The notes: generated by a model from the letters alone, not told the origin. 64,000 nucleotides of DNA from Misgurnus anguillicaudatus (GCF_027580225.2 NC_073358.2:31646501-31710500); one strand, 5' to 3'. Counted from the stretch's first letter, positions 1-12,048 are shown. A program made the numbers and translations.

Positions 1-291
1 ATCAACAAGGCATTTTCACCCACAGGAATGCCGCATACTGGATGTTTTTCCCTTTTCACACCATTCTTTGTAAACCCTACTTTGTAGGCCCGTCTGGCAC
101 CAACAACCATGCCACGCTCAAAATTGCTTAAATCACCTTTCCTTTCTATTCTGACATTCAGTTAGGAGTTCAGGAGATTGTCTTGACCACCCCTAAATGC
201 ATTGAAGCAACTGCCATGTGATTGGTTGATTAGATAATTACATTAATGAAAAATTGAACAGGTGTTCCTAATAATCCTTTAGGTGAGTGTA
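1..291 (-). mobile_element. Truncated, internally deleted Tc1-like transposon copy
   Basis: This is the end of a Tc1-like element of the same family as the copy at 41671-42644. The terminal motif reading ggattattaggaacacc on the minus strand lies near 262-282, and remnants of the transposase N-terminal helix-turn-helix region are recognisable on the minus strand. Compared with the 42 kb copy, a block of roughly 60 bases is missing around 88. The element continues to the left of the window or is truncated there. There is no intact reading frame. Confidence 0.8.
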
Positions 292-1030
292 TGTAAGATT
301 TGCTAATCATTGGATTCAGATTTTACATTTCACAAAGTGTCCCAACTTCTTTAAAACGGAGGTATGTACAATAATCATATCTTTACCTGCCATCCTGGAC
401 CATCTCCAAACATTTACACATTTCCTCTTCCCCTGTTATGGCAGTGCTGAAAGTCTCAGCTCTCCGTGAGAGAGAGAGAAACACTGAGAGGGATTAAGCA
501 GGACAGTGAAATAGAGAGAGTGAGATAGAAAGAAAGGGGGGAGCGAGAAAGAAAGCAAACATTTTACAGTGATAATTTAAGTTTAGCTGTTTAAAAAATA
601 ATGTTCCAGCTGTCTCATCATGCTGACAAAACTAACTTTGACTAAATCTGAACACTGACACATATGTACATTCATAGACTTTAGAGGCATAGATTCTGAA
701 GGACAGAAATGATGTGTGGTATTTGAAAGGTCTTTGTAATGTTTGCAGTACAGATCAAGCTACCTGACAAAATAGAGTACCATGCATTTAAACCATGGTT
801 AACCACACTCTTATACCATGATATAGATTTCCAGTAAAGCACAGCTAATTTGAGGACATATATAGTAAAATATGCCCATACTTTCTACACAATAACATAA
901 CAAGTCTAAAATACAAGTATAATAGACTTTAATTGGTTTGAATTAGAAATACTGGCCTGGCCAGAGCGTAAAATGTCATTAATTTCTAAAATGACAAAGA
1001 ATACCGAACTTAGCCAAAAATATTTTGGTA
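292..1030. other. Intergenic, no gene seen
   Basis: AT-rich sequence with a purine-rich GA stretch around 469-560. No exon-like reading frame with splice sites was found. It lies downstream of the 3' end of the CCN1-like gene. Confidence 0.5.
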
Positions 1031-1036
1031 ATACAT

Positions 1037-1042
1037 TTTATT
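1037..1042 (-). terminator. Possible polyadenylation signal of the CCN1-like gene
   Basis: AATAAA on the minus strand, about 460 bases past the stop codon at 1498. Other AT-rich matches lie nearby, for example at 1070-1080, so the exact site is uncertain. The 3' UTR between has several ATTTA-type motifs, as expected for an unstable immediate-early mRNA; this is inference. Confidence 0.3.
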
Positions 1043-1497
1043 AAACAAAATGAAAAGTCCGATATGCATTATTTATTTATTTGCTCTATATCGTTGTTTA
1101 CCTCAAAATAATTTAAGGTTTAAATATCATACTTCACAAGAAATTAAGCGTTGTATAAATAGGAAAATACTCAAACTATGTACATTTCATACATATTTAC
1201 AGTATATACAGTAAATCTGGCTTTATAAATACAATTGTGACATATATCAATATTCTATTTTAGTATAAAAATTGTCAACTTTACGACATAATGTGATATT
1301 GTCTACCATCAAACCAAGAAAGGTTTTGAGTCATTATTACATCTTAATATAATGGTCATACACCCTGTGTCCACAAGATAAAACACTAATGAAAATGTGA
1401 CATATCAAGTTATGTACACAATGCTGTTATATTAGATTTTGTATTGATGTGAAGATTGTGTAAATACTTAATAACGTGATAATATGTTCTTGAGCTA

Positions 1498-4400
1498 TCA
1501 GTGTGTAAATACGTGTATATCATTTGGCAAATTGATCAGCTCTGTTTGTGAGAACAAGCCCTGTCTTTTGTTTCTTTGGCTGCAGTTACAGCGCTGTATC
1601 CACATGACATTGCGGGTGAAGTCCTCTTGTTCTGGCCCAGGGCAGTGAAAGTGTAGACGGACTGTACGCGTCACAGAAGGAACACAGACGCGACCGTCTG
1701 AACAAGATCCACATGAACGAGGCCGGTAACGCTGAGCAGTGAAGCATCCTGCAAACGTGATCTGCACAGGTTTCTGTGGTCGTGTGGTCCTCTGACACTT
1801 CTTTCCTTTCTGAATAATAGAGAGGCGGAGGTTAAGTTAGGGCTGTGTTGCAACTTCAAGACAGCTCTTACACTTCATAGTGTGGGAAAGCCATTTATGA
1901 CATCTTTTTTACCTTTACTGATGGTGTAAGGTTGTCTCCACACTCTCGGATCTGACAAAGTCTAGTTTCCGTGACCAACCGACACTCAGCATTACTGTTG
2001 GAAACACGACTGGAAATGCCCATTCCACAAGTGGTTGAGCATGGTGACCAATCGGTGACCTGCAGAAAGCAGGTGGATGGAAGCAGGGCTTGGGACTTTG
2101 GCGATGTAATCCACTCTATAAATAAATAGATAGATCAAAAATACATTTAATGTTATAGAATGATAGCTTAATACAAATACAAATTTTTATAGATAAATAG
2201 ACAGACAGACAGATAGATAAAATAGTATTTCTGATAGACAGATCTCGTACACGGATCCAACATCTTGCGAGATTTTGGTGTTCGCTGTAGGCTCACTACT
2301 AGCCAAAACCGTGCACCAGACCACCAGTCTCTCAACTAAAACTTTTCTTTTAACTTCCGTAATCTCTCTATAGACGGTTTCAGCAGTAACAACATAAACA
2401 CGCGGCTTTCGTGGTCATCACGTAACTTCCGGTAAACTCTGCGAAGAATAAATAACAACAAAGTCATTTTAAAGTATTTTATTTATATAACAAGCAAAAT
2501 AAACAACACATAGATTTCATAGGAACCCCAAACATTTTTTATTTTCGACGAGAGTTCAGTTTCAGCAACTAGACCATTAAACAAACACAAACCGGAAGTA
2601 AAGTTCGGACCAGACGCTTATCGCGTCACCGTACGTGCGCCCGATGAAACGTCTATAACTGCCAGTGCAGAAAACATAAAACAACCCTTTCCATTAAAAA
2701 CAAATGTCTGTGCGCCAGAACTAAGTGTAGGGCCTTTTTCATGTGGGAATGTGTTCATATATCTAACTATTTTATAAAGCAAAACAACATCAGAAACACA
2801 TTTAATCAAAGTTTCTGCCCAAGTTATTCTGTTACCTTGATAGGGGACTCCTACACTGCTATCCCACGTTGTTGACGGAGCTACAAGTAACTCGTTTCCT
2901 GTCAGGTCAGTGTCCTCTCGTGAATGTAAGTCTGACATTTGGTCCTCTTCATCGATGCTGTTGTCATCCTCGCACACCCACTCGTGGCAGCAGCGGCCGG
3001 GCAGTTTAGTGAGGCGTTGACGGGAACAGCGCTGGTCAGGTAAAGACACGCGCTGCGGACACAGCGGGATGCACCCGACGACCCCGTCAACACAAGTACA
3101 CTGATGCTCGCAGGTGGGCTGAAAGTCTTCACCGTGCTGATATACCCGACCATCCAGCTCACATGGACGACCAAGAGCTTCAGCTAGACAACAGCAGAAT
3201 ACAGACATTTTATATATTTACATACACATACACACTATGTACATACTACATTCACATTACTTATGCCCACTAGGGGGCTCAAGATTTTTTTATTTTGATT
3301 ATACAAGCATAAAAAACGATTAAATAATATATTATGATTTTAAATACAAATAATCTTTTACGTTATGCCATAGCTCTGAAAAATTGTATTAGGTAGAAAT
3401 TGTAAGTGTGGGAGGGTGTGACGTCAAAAAGGTTGAGATTTAGTGAGAGAATAACACATATCAGTGACCTTTTTTAATAAAGGATTTTTTTCAGCTTTAC
3501 TAGGTTGTGTATAGAAATTAAAGATTCAATGAAATTCATTTCCTTGTTACCTCTACACAAGCCTCTCTCAGGGTTCCCTTCAGCCCCTAGATGGCAGCGC
3601 AGTCCCTTGATGTGGTCGCAGGGGTCAGTATCGCTGCAGTCTTGGTTAAACTGTCTGGCACAGACCCGACAGCATCCACATGGGTCCAGAACCAAACTGA
3701 TACCAGGAGGACATAAGGGGGGTGAGGAGGGACAAGAGCACTCCAGTGGACAGGCACCCTGCACAAGAGATAAGTCATCATAAGGAATTAGGGACATAAG
3801 GAACAAGGACTGTTGTTAAAATACATTAGCCTATTTATTATCTCAGACACAGTTTCCAATTTTTTCCATGACCCACTTATTAGCAGGTGTAACCTATCTA
3901 TAAATACACCAAAATATTTTAAATGGGAAGATGATAGAGAACATACACATAAGGTATTTTTTTAAAGAATTTTTTTTATTCTGCTTGTCATTGTATAAAT
4001 TAAATATATATCTGATCATTTAATGGGTTAATGCAGCAACCTCCTTTGCTGCTTTATTATCTTTATAAATTCACGCAGCCTTAATATTGGACCACATGCA
4101 AGAATATTACCTGCTCTTTGAGCTAAAATCTGACAAAAACAGGCCAAAAAGCAAATCCATTGCCTTTCATCTCCAAACCAAACCACTTTGATCTTCAACA
4201 GAAGCTTATCATTAAAAACGGACCTCGTAATTAAGCAACTTTAATTTTAGTGTATTGCAACAGGAAGGAAAGAAACAATGCATAATTAATACAGTCTTTT
4301 CTTATTGATCGAACAAAGATATCGTTTTTTTGGGAAGGATCTTTTTCTTAGCTATGTAAGACTTATTTAAAATAAGTGCCAGTAATATTCAAAGTCAGCA

Positions 4401-4518
4401 AAAATGGAGCATTTAGGTACAAACAAGCACAAACCAAACCCACCTCCACAGCAGTCCAAGACAACAGCACCAGTGTGAAGAAACATCCTTGCCTCAGTGT
4501 GGTCCTCAAAGGTGACAT
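1498..4518 (-). CDS. ccn1-like: CCN1 (CYR61)-like matricellular protein
   Basis: Secreted matricellular protein of the CCN family, which binds integrins and heparan sulfate outside the cell. Five coding exons, one per module as in all CCN genes: 4518-4444 (25-residue signal peptide, MSPLRTTL start), 3758-3551 (IGFBP module), 3183-2836 (VWC module plus variable linker), 2115-1913 (TSP1 module with WSPCSTTCG) and 1809-1498 (C-terminal cystine knot, stop TGA). Junctions have GT/AG sites and consistent phases, giving 1146 nt and 381 residues, the length of human CCN1. CCN1 rather than CCN2/3 is supported by [11 protein letters not shown] in TSP1, KGKKC opening the last module, and the C-terminal NDIHVF. 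The cystine knot shows only 8 of the usual 10 cysteines (see findings). A TATA box lies about 200 bases upstream of the ATG. Teleosts have several ccn1 paralogues; I cannot say which one this is. Confidence 0.92.
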
Positions 4519-4716
4519 GCTTTTATCCAAGACTGAGGGAAATATAGGAGCAGTCTGTTCAATTGGTTTACAATGCCGATTTTCAGTAACTCAGAAAGTG
4601 AAAACTAAAGAATCTGTTTAAAAGGTTCGTCTGGTGTGACTTGGTGTTCGTCTGTTTAGGAATTGGTGAATGCATAAAGCTGTGCTCCACTTGGTTCCCT
4701 TAGCCAGCGGTTGCCA

Positions 4717-4724
4717 CTTTTATA
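4717..4724 (-). promoter_or_regulatory. TATA box of the CCN1-like gene
   Basis: TATAAAAG on the minus strand, about 200 bases upstream of the ATG at 4518, so transcription would start near 4690. A one-mismatch CArG (SRF) motif, CCTAAAAAGT on the minus strand, lies upstream at 4789-4798. SRF control is known for CCN1 but the site here is inference. Confidence 0.6.
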
Positions 4725-6104
4725 GACAGCTATGCACAGCCCCCTCTGACATCACACACAGCAAGCATCTTAAGACATACACACCAAAACTTTTTAGGGG
4801 AAAGGAAAACATGCTTTCTAGTTAAGTCAGTTATATTGATAGTTTAATAAGTATATGAAGACATTTCTATAATATTTAATTGATATACTAACTTTTTTTT
4901 GCTCAAATAACTATTTCATTAGAAAGATAGGTAAAGATACAATTGATAGAGCCAAACTGTTTATTTACAAATTTTAGGAAAAATGTCTGGGATGTTATGA
5001 AATAAGCTACACCAACAGATTTTGGTCAGAGAGGGGGGTCCAGTAGCCCACACACACATACCGAAAAATCCCTCTCACTTCTCCTGCAGACAGCACAGGC
5101 GGTATGTCAGACGGCATTCGCCCTCACCACTGAGCTGGTGAGACATCACACACACATGGCACATAGCTGCCGGCAAGCTCGATGACGTACTGAAAGGGAG
5201 AAGGAAAGCAAGAGAGGAAATTTTCATTCATTTCTTTAAACAATGTGTCAGATTGAGTATTAAGTGTGAACTGCACAGCAGAAAGTAGTGAATTCAGCTG
5301 AAATGACATTCAACTGATGATTAGCTGTGCCATCCAAAGGGGAAAGTTAAATTCGAATGGATCCGTCACAACATACTGTAATGTATACATATGCAGCAAA
5401 TGGCTTTAATGACTGATAACAGAGTCATACAACTTGAATTTGAACACAGGTGCAAGGAGACACTGAACTGGTGAATCATGTGCTTTATGAATTGTGCAGT
5501 TGTGGAGTCATGACACCGCTTGCATGAACTTTAAACACAATTCATTTTAAAATGAAGAATTGACAGAAAGTTATAGAAAGAAATACTTTTGAAGCAAGAA
5601 GAATGGTGAATTTTTGGTCAAAAACCTGTTAACTTTTTAAAGACTGGGCAAGTCGGTAAATATTTTTGGGGTGATTATAAAAAACAGCTGGCATTCCAGT
5701 TGGCAGATTTAAGAAGAGCTTTTGACAACTTGCTGGGCTGTGTGTTATGTGGTGGTGTTTAAATCATCCTGACATTTCTTACTTAGAAAAGCATAGTTCA
5801 ACCTTAGTGACCACTGGCCAAACCTTCTCTCTCTCTTGATCTTTTTATATATAACAATAAATGGCCCAGTTTATTAAATTGCCAAATGGAAAGTAAACTT
5901 ACTGAAAATACAAAAATGGCAAAATAACTGCACAGTATATGAAAGATTTTGCAAATAATTTAAATAAGACATAGACATCTAATAAGACAAATATGGGCAG
6001 TAATTAAATATATTAAATCATAGATTATTTCTATAATGATGAAATATTATGAAGGGATGTATCTTCTATGATATAACAGGATTAATAAAAAAGCATTCGA
6101 TACC
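4725..6104. other. Upstream flank of the CCN1-like gene; possible orphan exon at 5090-5190
   Basis: Intergenic sequence. On the minus strand a strong pyrimidine tract and AG acceptor at about 5190 is followed by an open frame containing MCHVCVMSH and ending at a stop near 5087. No partner exon was recognised further upstream, so it is reported as a finding and not as a gene. The rest is AT-rich with nothing identifiable. Confidence 0.4.
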
Positions 6105-6513
6105 CTGACAAGCAGAGGTGTAAAGTACTTGAGTAATTTTACTTGATTACTGTATTTAAGTATTATTTTGGGGTATTTTTACTTTACTTGAGTACAATTA
6201 AAAACCAATACTTTTACTTTTACTTAATTACATTTTTTAAGAGAAAAAAGTACTTTTTTTTTCCAATTTTATTTACAGTCAAAAAGTACTTCTTTTATAG
6301 GGATCACTTCATATAATTTTCCCTTGCTCTTAATTTAATTGTGCTGATGGCCAGTTTAATTTAAATGTTATTTATTTTGGGGCCTTTGGACCACACTAAG
6401 GCCAACAGTTCATCTGATGATGATGAAGATTATTTCGCTTCTTTGAAACCGACAACACTTGAAGTGTGTTCCCGTGTGACACCTTCCCTGCTATTTGCAG
6501 CCTCTCAGACTAA

Positions 6514-6982
6514 GACCTTGTTCACACTGTTAGTCCATATCTGATTTTAGTGAATATCCAATTTGACAAAAATAAAAAAATAAAAATAAACTTCTTTTTC
6601 ATCAGTGCACACTGATGACGGATTAGGCCGAAATGCCTTCTGTGTGGACATCTAAATCTATGAAATTAAATCTTGAGAGCGCGGTTTTTCATTTTTATTT
6701 TGATAACTTCTTTATTATTCGCACCCATAAACTATTTGGGAGTTGAGCGCGCCTGTTCTCAATACATATTGTGTATCACAACTGTTTACATATGATCTGT
6801 GTGTCCTCTAGCGTTCTGTCATTTTCCAGATTATCTGCACTGTTTCTATGGCAATGACATGGCGCCGGCACGACAATCTGCGGATTTCATGTGGTTTTTG
6901 GTAGTCCACACATTCTAAATGTGACTGGATTCCTATCGGCTATGCACCAAATTGGATTTGGCATGACAGTGTGAACAGGGTC
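6514..6982. mobile_element. Harbinger-like non-autonomous element nested in the Tol2-like relic
   Basis: Imperfect inverted termini, GACCTTGTTCACACTGT at the left and ACAGTGTGAACAGGGTC at the right, flanked by a TAA duplication (6511-6513, 6983-6985). A 3-bp TWA duplication is typical of PIF/Harbinger elements. No protein is encoded. It interrupts the hAT transposase remnant exactly between two conserved segments. Confidence 0.75.
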
Positions 6983-7058
6983 TAATACACCTCTTCCTGC
7001 ATCGGCTGCCTGTGAGAGGTTTGATAGAGCTTGAATTTTGAAAATGAGCTTAAGTTAA

Positions 7059-7291
7059 AGGCGGGGTGCATGATATATGAGAAACGGTTTGGAAAAGGGA
7101 GTCGGGCCGAGTACCAAAACACGCTTGTGGCCAATCAGCAGTAAGGGGCGTGTCTACTAACTGACATCATTGCCTGGGTTGCGTATGTGTGGGGCGGGTC
7201 TATCAAAAGAAGGTCCAGATTCTATTGGGGTAGGGGCGTGTTGGGTGATTTCAAATATCAACATTGGCTTTCAGAGATCATGCCCCCGCCT
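7059..7291. mobile_element. TTAA-flanked MITE (piggyBac-like) nested in the Tol2-like relic
   Basis: Termini AGGCGGGGTGCATGAT and ATCATGCCCCCGCCT are inverted repeats flanked by TTAA (7055-7058, 7292-7295). TTAA target choice suggests a piggyBac- or Kolobok-mobilised MITE. Non-coding, 233 bp. Confidence 0.75.
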
Positions 7292-7643
7292 TTAAATTCG
7301 AGGTTTTACAACTTTGAGTAGCATGTTGCATACAGAAATTATGTAGTAGTCTTATAGTTTGATAATTAATTACAATTAAATACAAACAGTTGTAAAGCAG
7401 GATAAAACCTTGTATGTGGTTCATTCACTTCATGTTTTAAGAGATTAAAAGCTTAAACAAGAATTCTAGTTCATTCTTCTCGTTACTTTTACTTTTTTAA
7501 TACTCAAGTACAATTTTAATGTGGTACTTTTTAACTTTTACTCAAGTATGATTCTGGCCAGATACTTTTACTTTTAATTGAGTAAAATTTACACTTAGTG
7601 CTTAGTAACATTTTTTAATACTCTTTACACCTCTGCTGACAAG

Positions 7644-9640
7644 TCTTTTTCTTAGTAAGGCTACAAACATAAAATTATCTTGATAAAAGATTAATAATAG
7701 TTAATCCCGAAACACTTTTGACTTCTGCAATATACTGTGATGTCACCACAACCTTCCAGGACCAACAATTGAGACCTCATGACAGCCCATCTATGACAAC
7801 ATTAACACAGGCTTGTGTAATAATGTGAGAAATGTACACAGAGTTTAGCTGTCTCATATTTTCCAATGTCCCATTCATATTATCTTATAACTTCGAACTT
7901 TAAGTTTGGGTTTGACTGTTTGTCAGACTAAACTGACGGCTATACGGAAAACTAGATGAGTGATAAAGATAGCATCTCAAATGTCTGTGTGTTGTCCCTC
8001 CGTCAACTAATGTCTGGAAGATTTGACAAGATTTGCCATGAAACCAGTCAAGTGGAGCTCTGTACATTAGTAAGAGAAATATGTCAAAACGGCCCGGGAA
8101 TCAGTATGTGGATATTTATCTGTCTGCCTAAGGACATAATAATAAAAGCCACGTCTAAATATAGAAGTTAAAGCAACATAACTAAGTAATGAATAGTAAC
8201 ACTTAGACTTGTCAGACAGAGTGTGCAAAGCAATGGAAACTACATTTGTTGAAACCAAAACAACCTCAAACAGTATGAATCAAACAACATATTTAAAAAA
8301 TATTTTTTTTTCAACAGATGTTTTCCTTGGATTGCAATGTGGAACAAGATATCTTCATATGTGTATGCTTGTTAATGTTACATTTACATAATTTGAAAGT
8401 CCTGGTAGCATATTTATATTCATAGGGATTTTAATCTGTATAATGTTACCATGGACTTATTTGCATGTTTGTATACCTTATGTTACAATTCACATCCAGC
8501 ATCTTCCTTAAAAAAACAATGTTACTGGAAAGACCCCCCTACGCATACACGCTATGGAAAAATGAGACCCACTGAGCCAAAATTAACTCCACAAATATGT
8601 GTCTTTTCAAAATACACACGTTTTTCAACACAAACTTGTGTTGTATCAATAACACCTCTTATGATATTGTTCAGTGGGGAGCAGATATGGAAAATATGCC
8701 ACTTTCATGCCAACATAATCAGACGGTTTTACCTCTTGTTGAGGCAACTTCTAGGTTGAAAAAAACTAGCAAATACCAAGCATGGTTTAAAAACACTCTT
8801 AGCAGATACCAAAGATACCTCACGGTTATTCACGAGAGAGTTTACAGAATTTGCCGATTCGCTTAGGAATGCTCATAAATCACTTTTGGGGAAATCGCGG
8901 AGCGGTGGATAGGAATTATGTTTGAGGATTTTGTTGTTTGGCAGCAGTGTTAAAGTAGCTATGTTAGGACTATAAAGGGTAGACTCAACAGGATTCCAAA
9001 CAACCGTGTATGTGTTTGCATGTGCGGATATTTGGAGATTCCTTAGATTTCCATTTGACTTGCACGTCTTGCAAGGGGTCTCCAACCTTTCTGTGAGCAA
9101 GTGCTACTACAATGGATAAAACCATCTGGAGTTTTTTTTTGTTTTTTTTATATATATATAGTCTACTCACCAAACGTTTTTGTTTTACTTGTTGATTTTA
9201 TTTTATTTTACTTGTTAATATGTTTTATCATTGTTTAAAATGTTAACAAACATAAAAGAAGCCAAGGTAATATAAAAATATGTAATAAATTAATATTAAA
9301 ATTAAGGTGGCGCAAATACCCTTTGAGTGGGGGGGGTGAAAATGTGATATACATCTTCAAACTAATATAACCCTGGCATTTTTTGGTCTAGAAGCCTAAT
9401 CTTGGTCTTGTTTTAAAGAAGACACTTTGAGGGTTTTCACAGGGTTTTCAGCGGGTTAAATAAATAAATTGTTATAGCAGTTTAAATTTATTTTAATAAA
9501 TAAAAATAATTCCATAACATATTAATTTTATAAATAAAATTATAAAAATAATTTAAAAATAAATTTAAAAAAATAATATGAATGTTTCACAAAAGTAATA
9601 ATGCAAACATGAAGCCATAAATCTCAAGTAGTTCTGATCC
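7644..9640. other. Intergenic AT-rich sequence, no gene recognised
   Basis: Open frames up to about 100 codons occur at 8451-8866 on the plus strand, but they have no recognisable domain and no convincing splice context. 9470-9560 is very AT-rich. Confidence 0.4.
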
Positions 9641-9649
9641 AAATTTCAA

Positions 9650-10620
9650 GTTAAAATCACAAAAAAATGAGGTTTGTGTCACACTTTTAGTGGTTTTACC
9701 AACAACGGCCAGTAGGTGTCAACGGTTTGCAGCATACTCTTGTCATAAATTAATCAATTACTGTCACTGCATTATTATTACTGCAAAAAGGTTTTGAAAT
9801 ATCAAAACAACATTCTTAGAGCTTTCCAACAATATATAGTTTGTCAACGTTTTTGAAGATTTATAATAGGATATAGTTTATGAATATATAATAATTAATA
9901 TGCATTCCTATGGAGGGGTCATGTAACAAAAAAACTGTCAGTATATTATTTCTATCAACAGATGACCTTAAAATATGAAAACTACATTCTGAGAGCTTTC
10001 CAATGATATATGGTTTGTCATGATTTTTTAGGTTTAGAGTAGGGTTTTAGTCTTATAAATACGTAAAAACAAATTAGGCCTAACTGTGGCCCCCGTGACA
10101 TTTTAGAAACTGACTCTCACTACGTCATAATTCTCCCAAAATGGCAATGAAATATGAAAACTATTCTCTTAGAGCTTTGCAATGATATATAGTTTGTCAA
10201 GATTTTTTAGGTTTAGGGTATTAGTGTTACAAATATATAACAACAACATGGGCCCACCTGTATACCCATGGTATTTTAGAAACTGGCTCTCACCATGTCA
10301 TTCCTTTACCAAAATTGACAATAAATTAAATCTACACTTTTAGAGCTTTCAAATGATATATTGTTTGTCATGATTGGATAAGAATTCACATGCAAAACAC
10401 TGAAGTAAACGTAGGTGTTTTGAGGCGCTCTCTCTTTATAATTGAATCAATTACTCTCCCTACATAATTTATTTTATAAATCACTGTTGAAATATCTATT
10501 CTAGAGGCTTAGACCTTTCCAACAATATATAGTTTGTTGTGATATTAAAATGATATAAAATTTATATGGAAAATATTGAAGTAAACTTAGATGTCCCGTT
10601 CACGGGACAGCGCCACTTAA
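9650..10620. repeat. Degenerate tandem array, unit about 170-180 bp, about five copies
   Basis: The block agagctttccaacaatatat followed by agtttgtca recurs with cores at 9821, 9995, 10174, 10345 and 10514, i.e. spacings of 174, 179, 171 and 169. Each core is preceded by a variant of gaaatatgaaaactac, and most units contain a variant of acattttagaaactgactctcac. The copies have diverged strongly. It could be a decayed satellite or the internal repeats of a larger element. Confidence 0.75.
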
Positions 10621-12048
10621 GGAGTTTTAACTGAGTAAGGCCATGTCAAAGAATAAAACCAATTTGAAATCTGTGCTCAAAACCCAACTGTGATGCTCCA
10701 GATCTTAATTAGATTATAAGACTTAAGCCTCACAGGTAGGGTCCACATGCAAGCCCATGTGTGTGGTTACCCACTTCTGAGTGGCTGTCTGACCCTACAC
10801 TGGCTGGTCTGTATGTGGCGCTCAGCTCTCTTTGACAGACTCATGCATCATCACTCTGTTTGTTTGAGCCCTGTGTCCAATGTGTACAGAGCATCCTCTC
10901 TTTTTCCACTGCCAGTGCTGTGCAAAACGACATCCCCTAAATGACGTCTGTTTAGAACATTTTGGAGCCAAGGTCCGTTTCTGGAGTCTCGCCTCAGACA
11001 CGAAGCCTTCTGTCATAGTTAACTTTGTAACAAACACATTTTAGTACAAAGTTACTGGGGTGCATAAAGCCCTGGTTGGGAATCACTGACTTAAAGATAA
11101 GTCAATACCGTTCTGTTCTGAATTCACATCTGATCTAGTTCCTTACATTGCAGTCGATGGCTCATAAAAAGGGCAGAAGTTCATCCAGGTGAAGGTGGTG
11201 TTCTCCACAGGTGTGTTTCAATGAGCGTTATTCAGACACTTGCTTCTCATCACTCATGTGAGCTTTTGAGAGCCTGTTATTCATTCAGTTTGAGTTCTTT
11301 CACTCCCTCGAAATGGAGGTGCTGACAGTCGTAGGGGAACACAAGCAACCTCCTCCACTCCTTCACTGCCCAAACGTTCAACAACAAAACTGTCCTCTGT
11401 GAAAGACAAGATCTCCAGGTGTTCAGTAGATATGAGGTGTAATAGGTGCATGGGTAAAGATGAGGTCCATGCATAAAGGAGGATTTGAGCCGTTGGAGGA
11501 TTTGATGTAATCGTTGATGTATGTTTGGGTACAGAAATATTTTGTTCTGACAACAAAGAGCTAAGGTTCGATGACAGGTTTTATCTGTGCATAAAATGTG
11601 AGTCAATTACTGTAATTAATAATAAAAATGTGTGCAGTCCTCTTTGAGCATGTGCAGAAGAAAATAACACATTGGACATGAATACAGCTTTCATATATAA
11701 TAACAGTCAATGAAAACAATAGTGATCTGGAGAAACGTTTTGTTCCGTAATAAATAAAAAACAGATCTATTAAAATTGAAACAGCTGCTGAGAAGAGGGA
11801 ATCCATACAAATATTAGGTAAGACCAGCATCCAGTTACACAATCGCTTTACACAAAAAAACACCTTTAATGTGTTTGTTAACCCCAAGACCTATAACATT
11901 CCTTTTTATAATAACAATCTTGAGAACATTTGTAAATGGGATAATGTGTCGCACAACATCAGCATCTAATTTTACTTTGGATCACAGGTGTTAGCAGTTA
12001 AAGCCCCCCCCCCACCCCACAAAAATATATATTTGAAAGCACAGCTAG
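10621..12048. other. Intergenic, no confirmed gene
   Basis: A minus-strand frame ending at 11277 follows an acceptor-like site (ctttcacag, near 11400) but nothing around it could be assembled into a gene. The rest shows no gene, RNA or clear transposon ends. A C-rich homopolymer lies at about 12005-12013. Confidence 0.35.

Larger units (their letters stand above)
6113..7635 (+). mobile_element. Tol2/Tgf2-like hAT transposon relic, with exact 8-bp target duplication
   Basis: Starts CAGAGGTGTAAAGTACTTGA and ends in the inverse, ACACCTCTG. It is flanked by an exact 8-bp direct repeat CTGACAAG (6105-6112 and 7636-7643). The first 270 or so bases follow the 5' end of medaka Tol2 and the last 150 or so its 3' end. 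A piece of the transposase C-terminus survives in frame: KANSSSDDDEDYFASLKP at about 6400-6455, then NTPLPASAACERF after 6983. Most of the transposase gene is deleted, and two other elements have inserted. Tol2 is from medaka and the closely related Tgf2 from goldfish; the match was recognised by eye. Confidence 0.9.

Noticed and set aside
8451..8866. Overlapping 102- and 89-codon plus-strand frames
   Set aside because: No domain, no splice context, and composition like the AT-rich surroundings.
9650..10620. Considered as a CRISPR-like array
   Set aside because: Repeats are long, degenerate and spaced at about 175 bp in a vertebrate genome; there are no uniform spacers.
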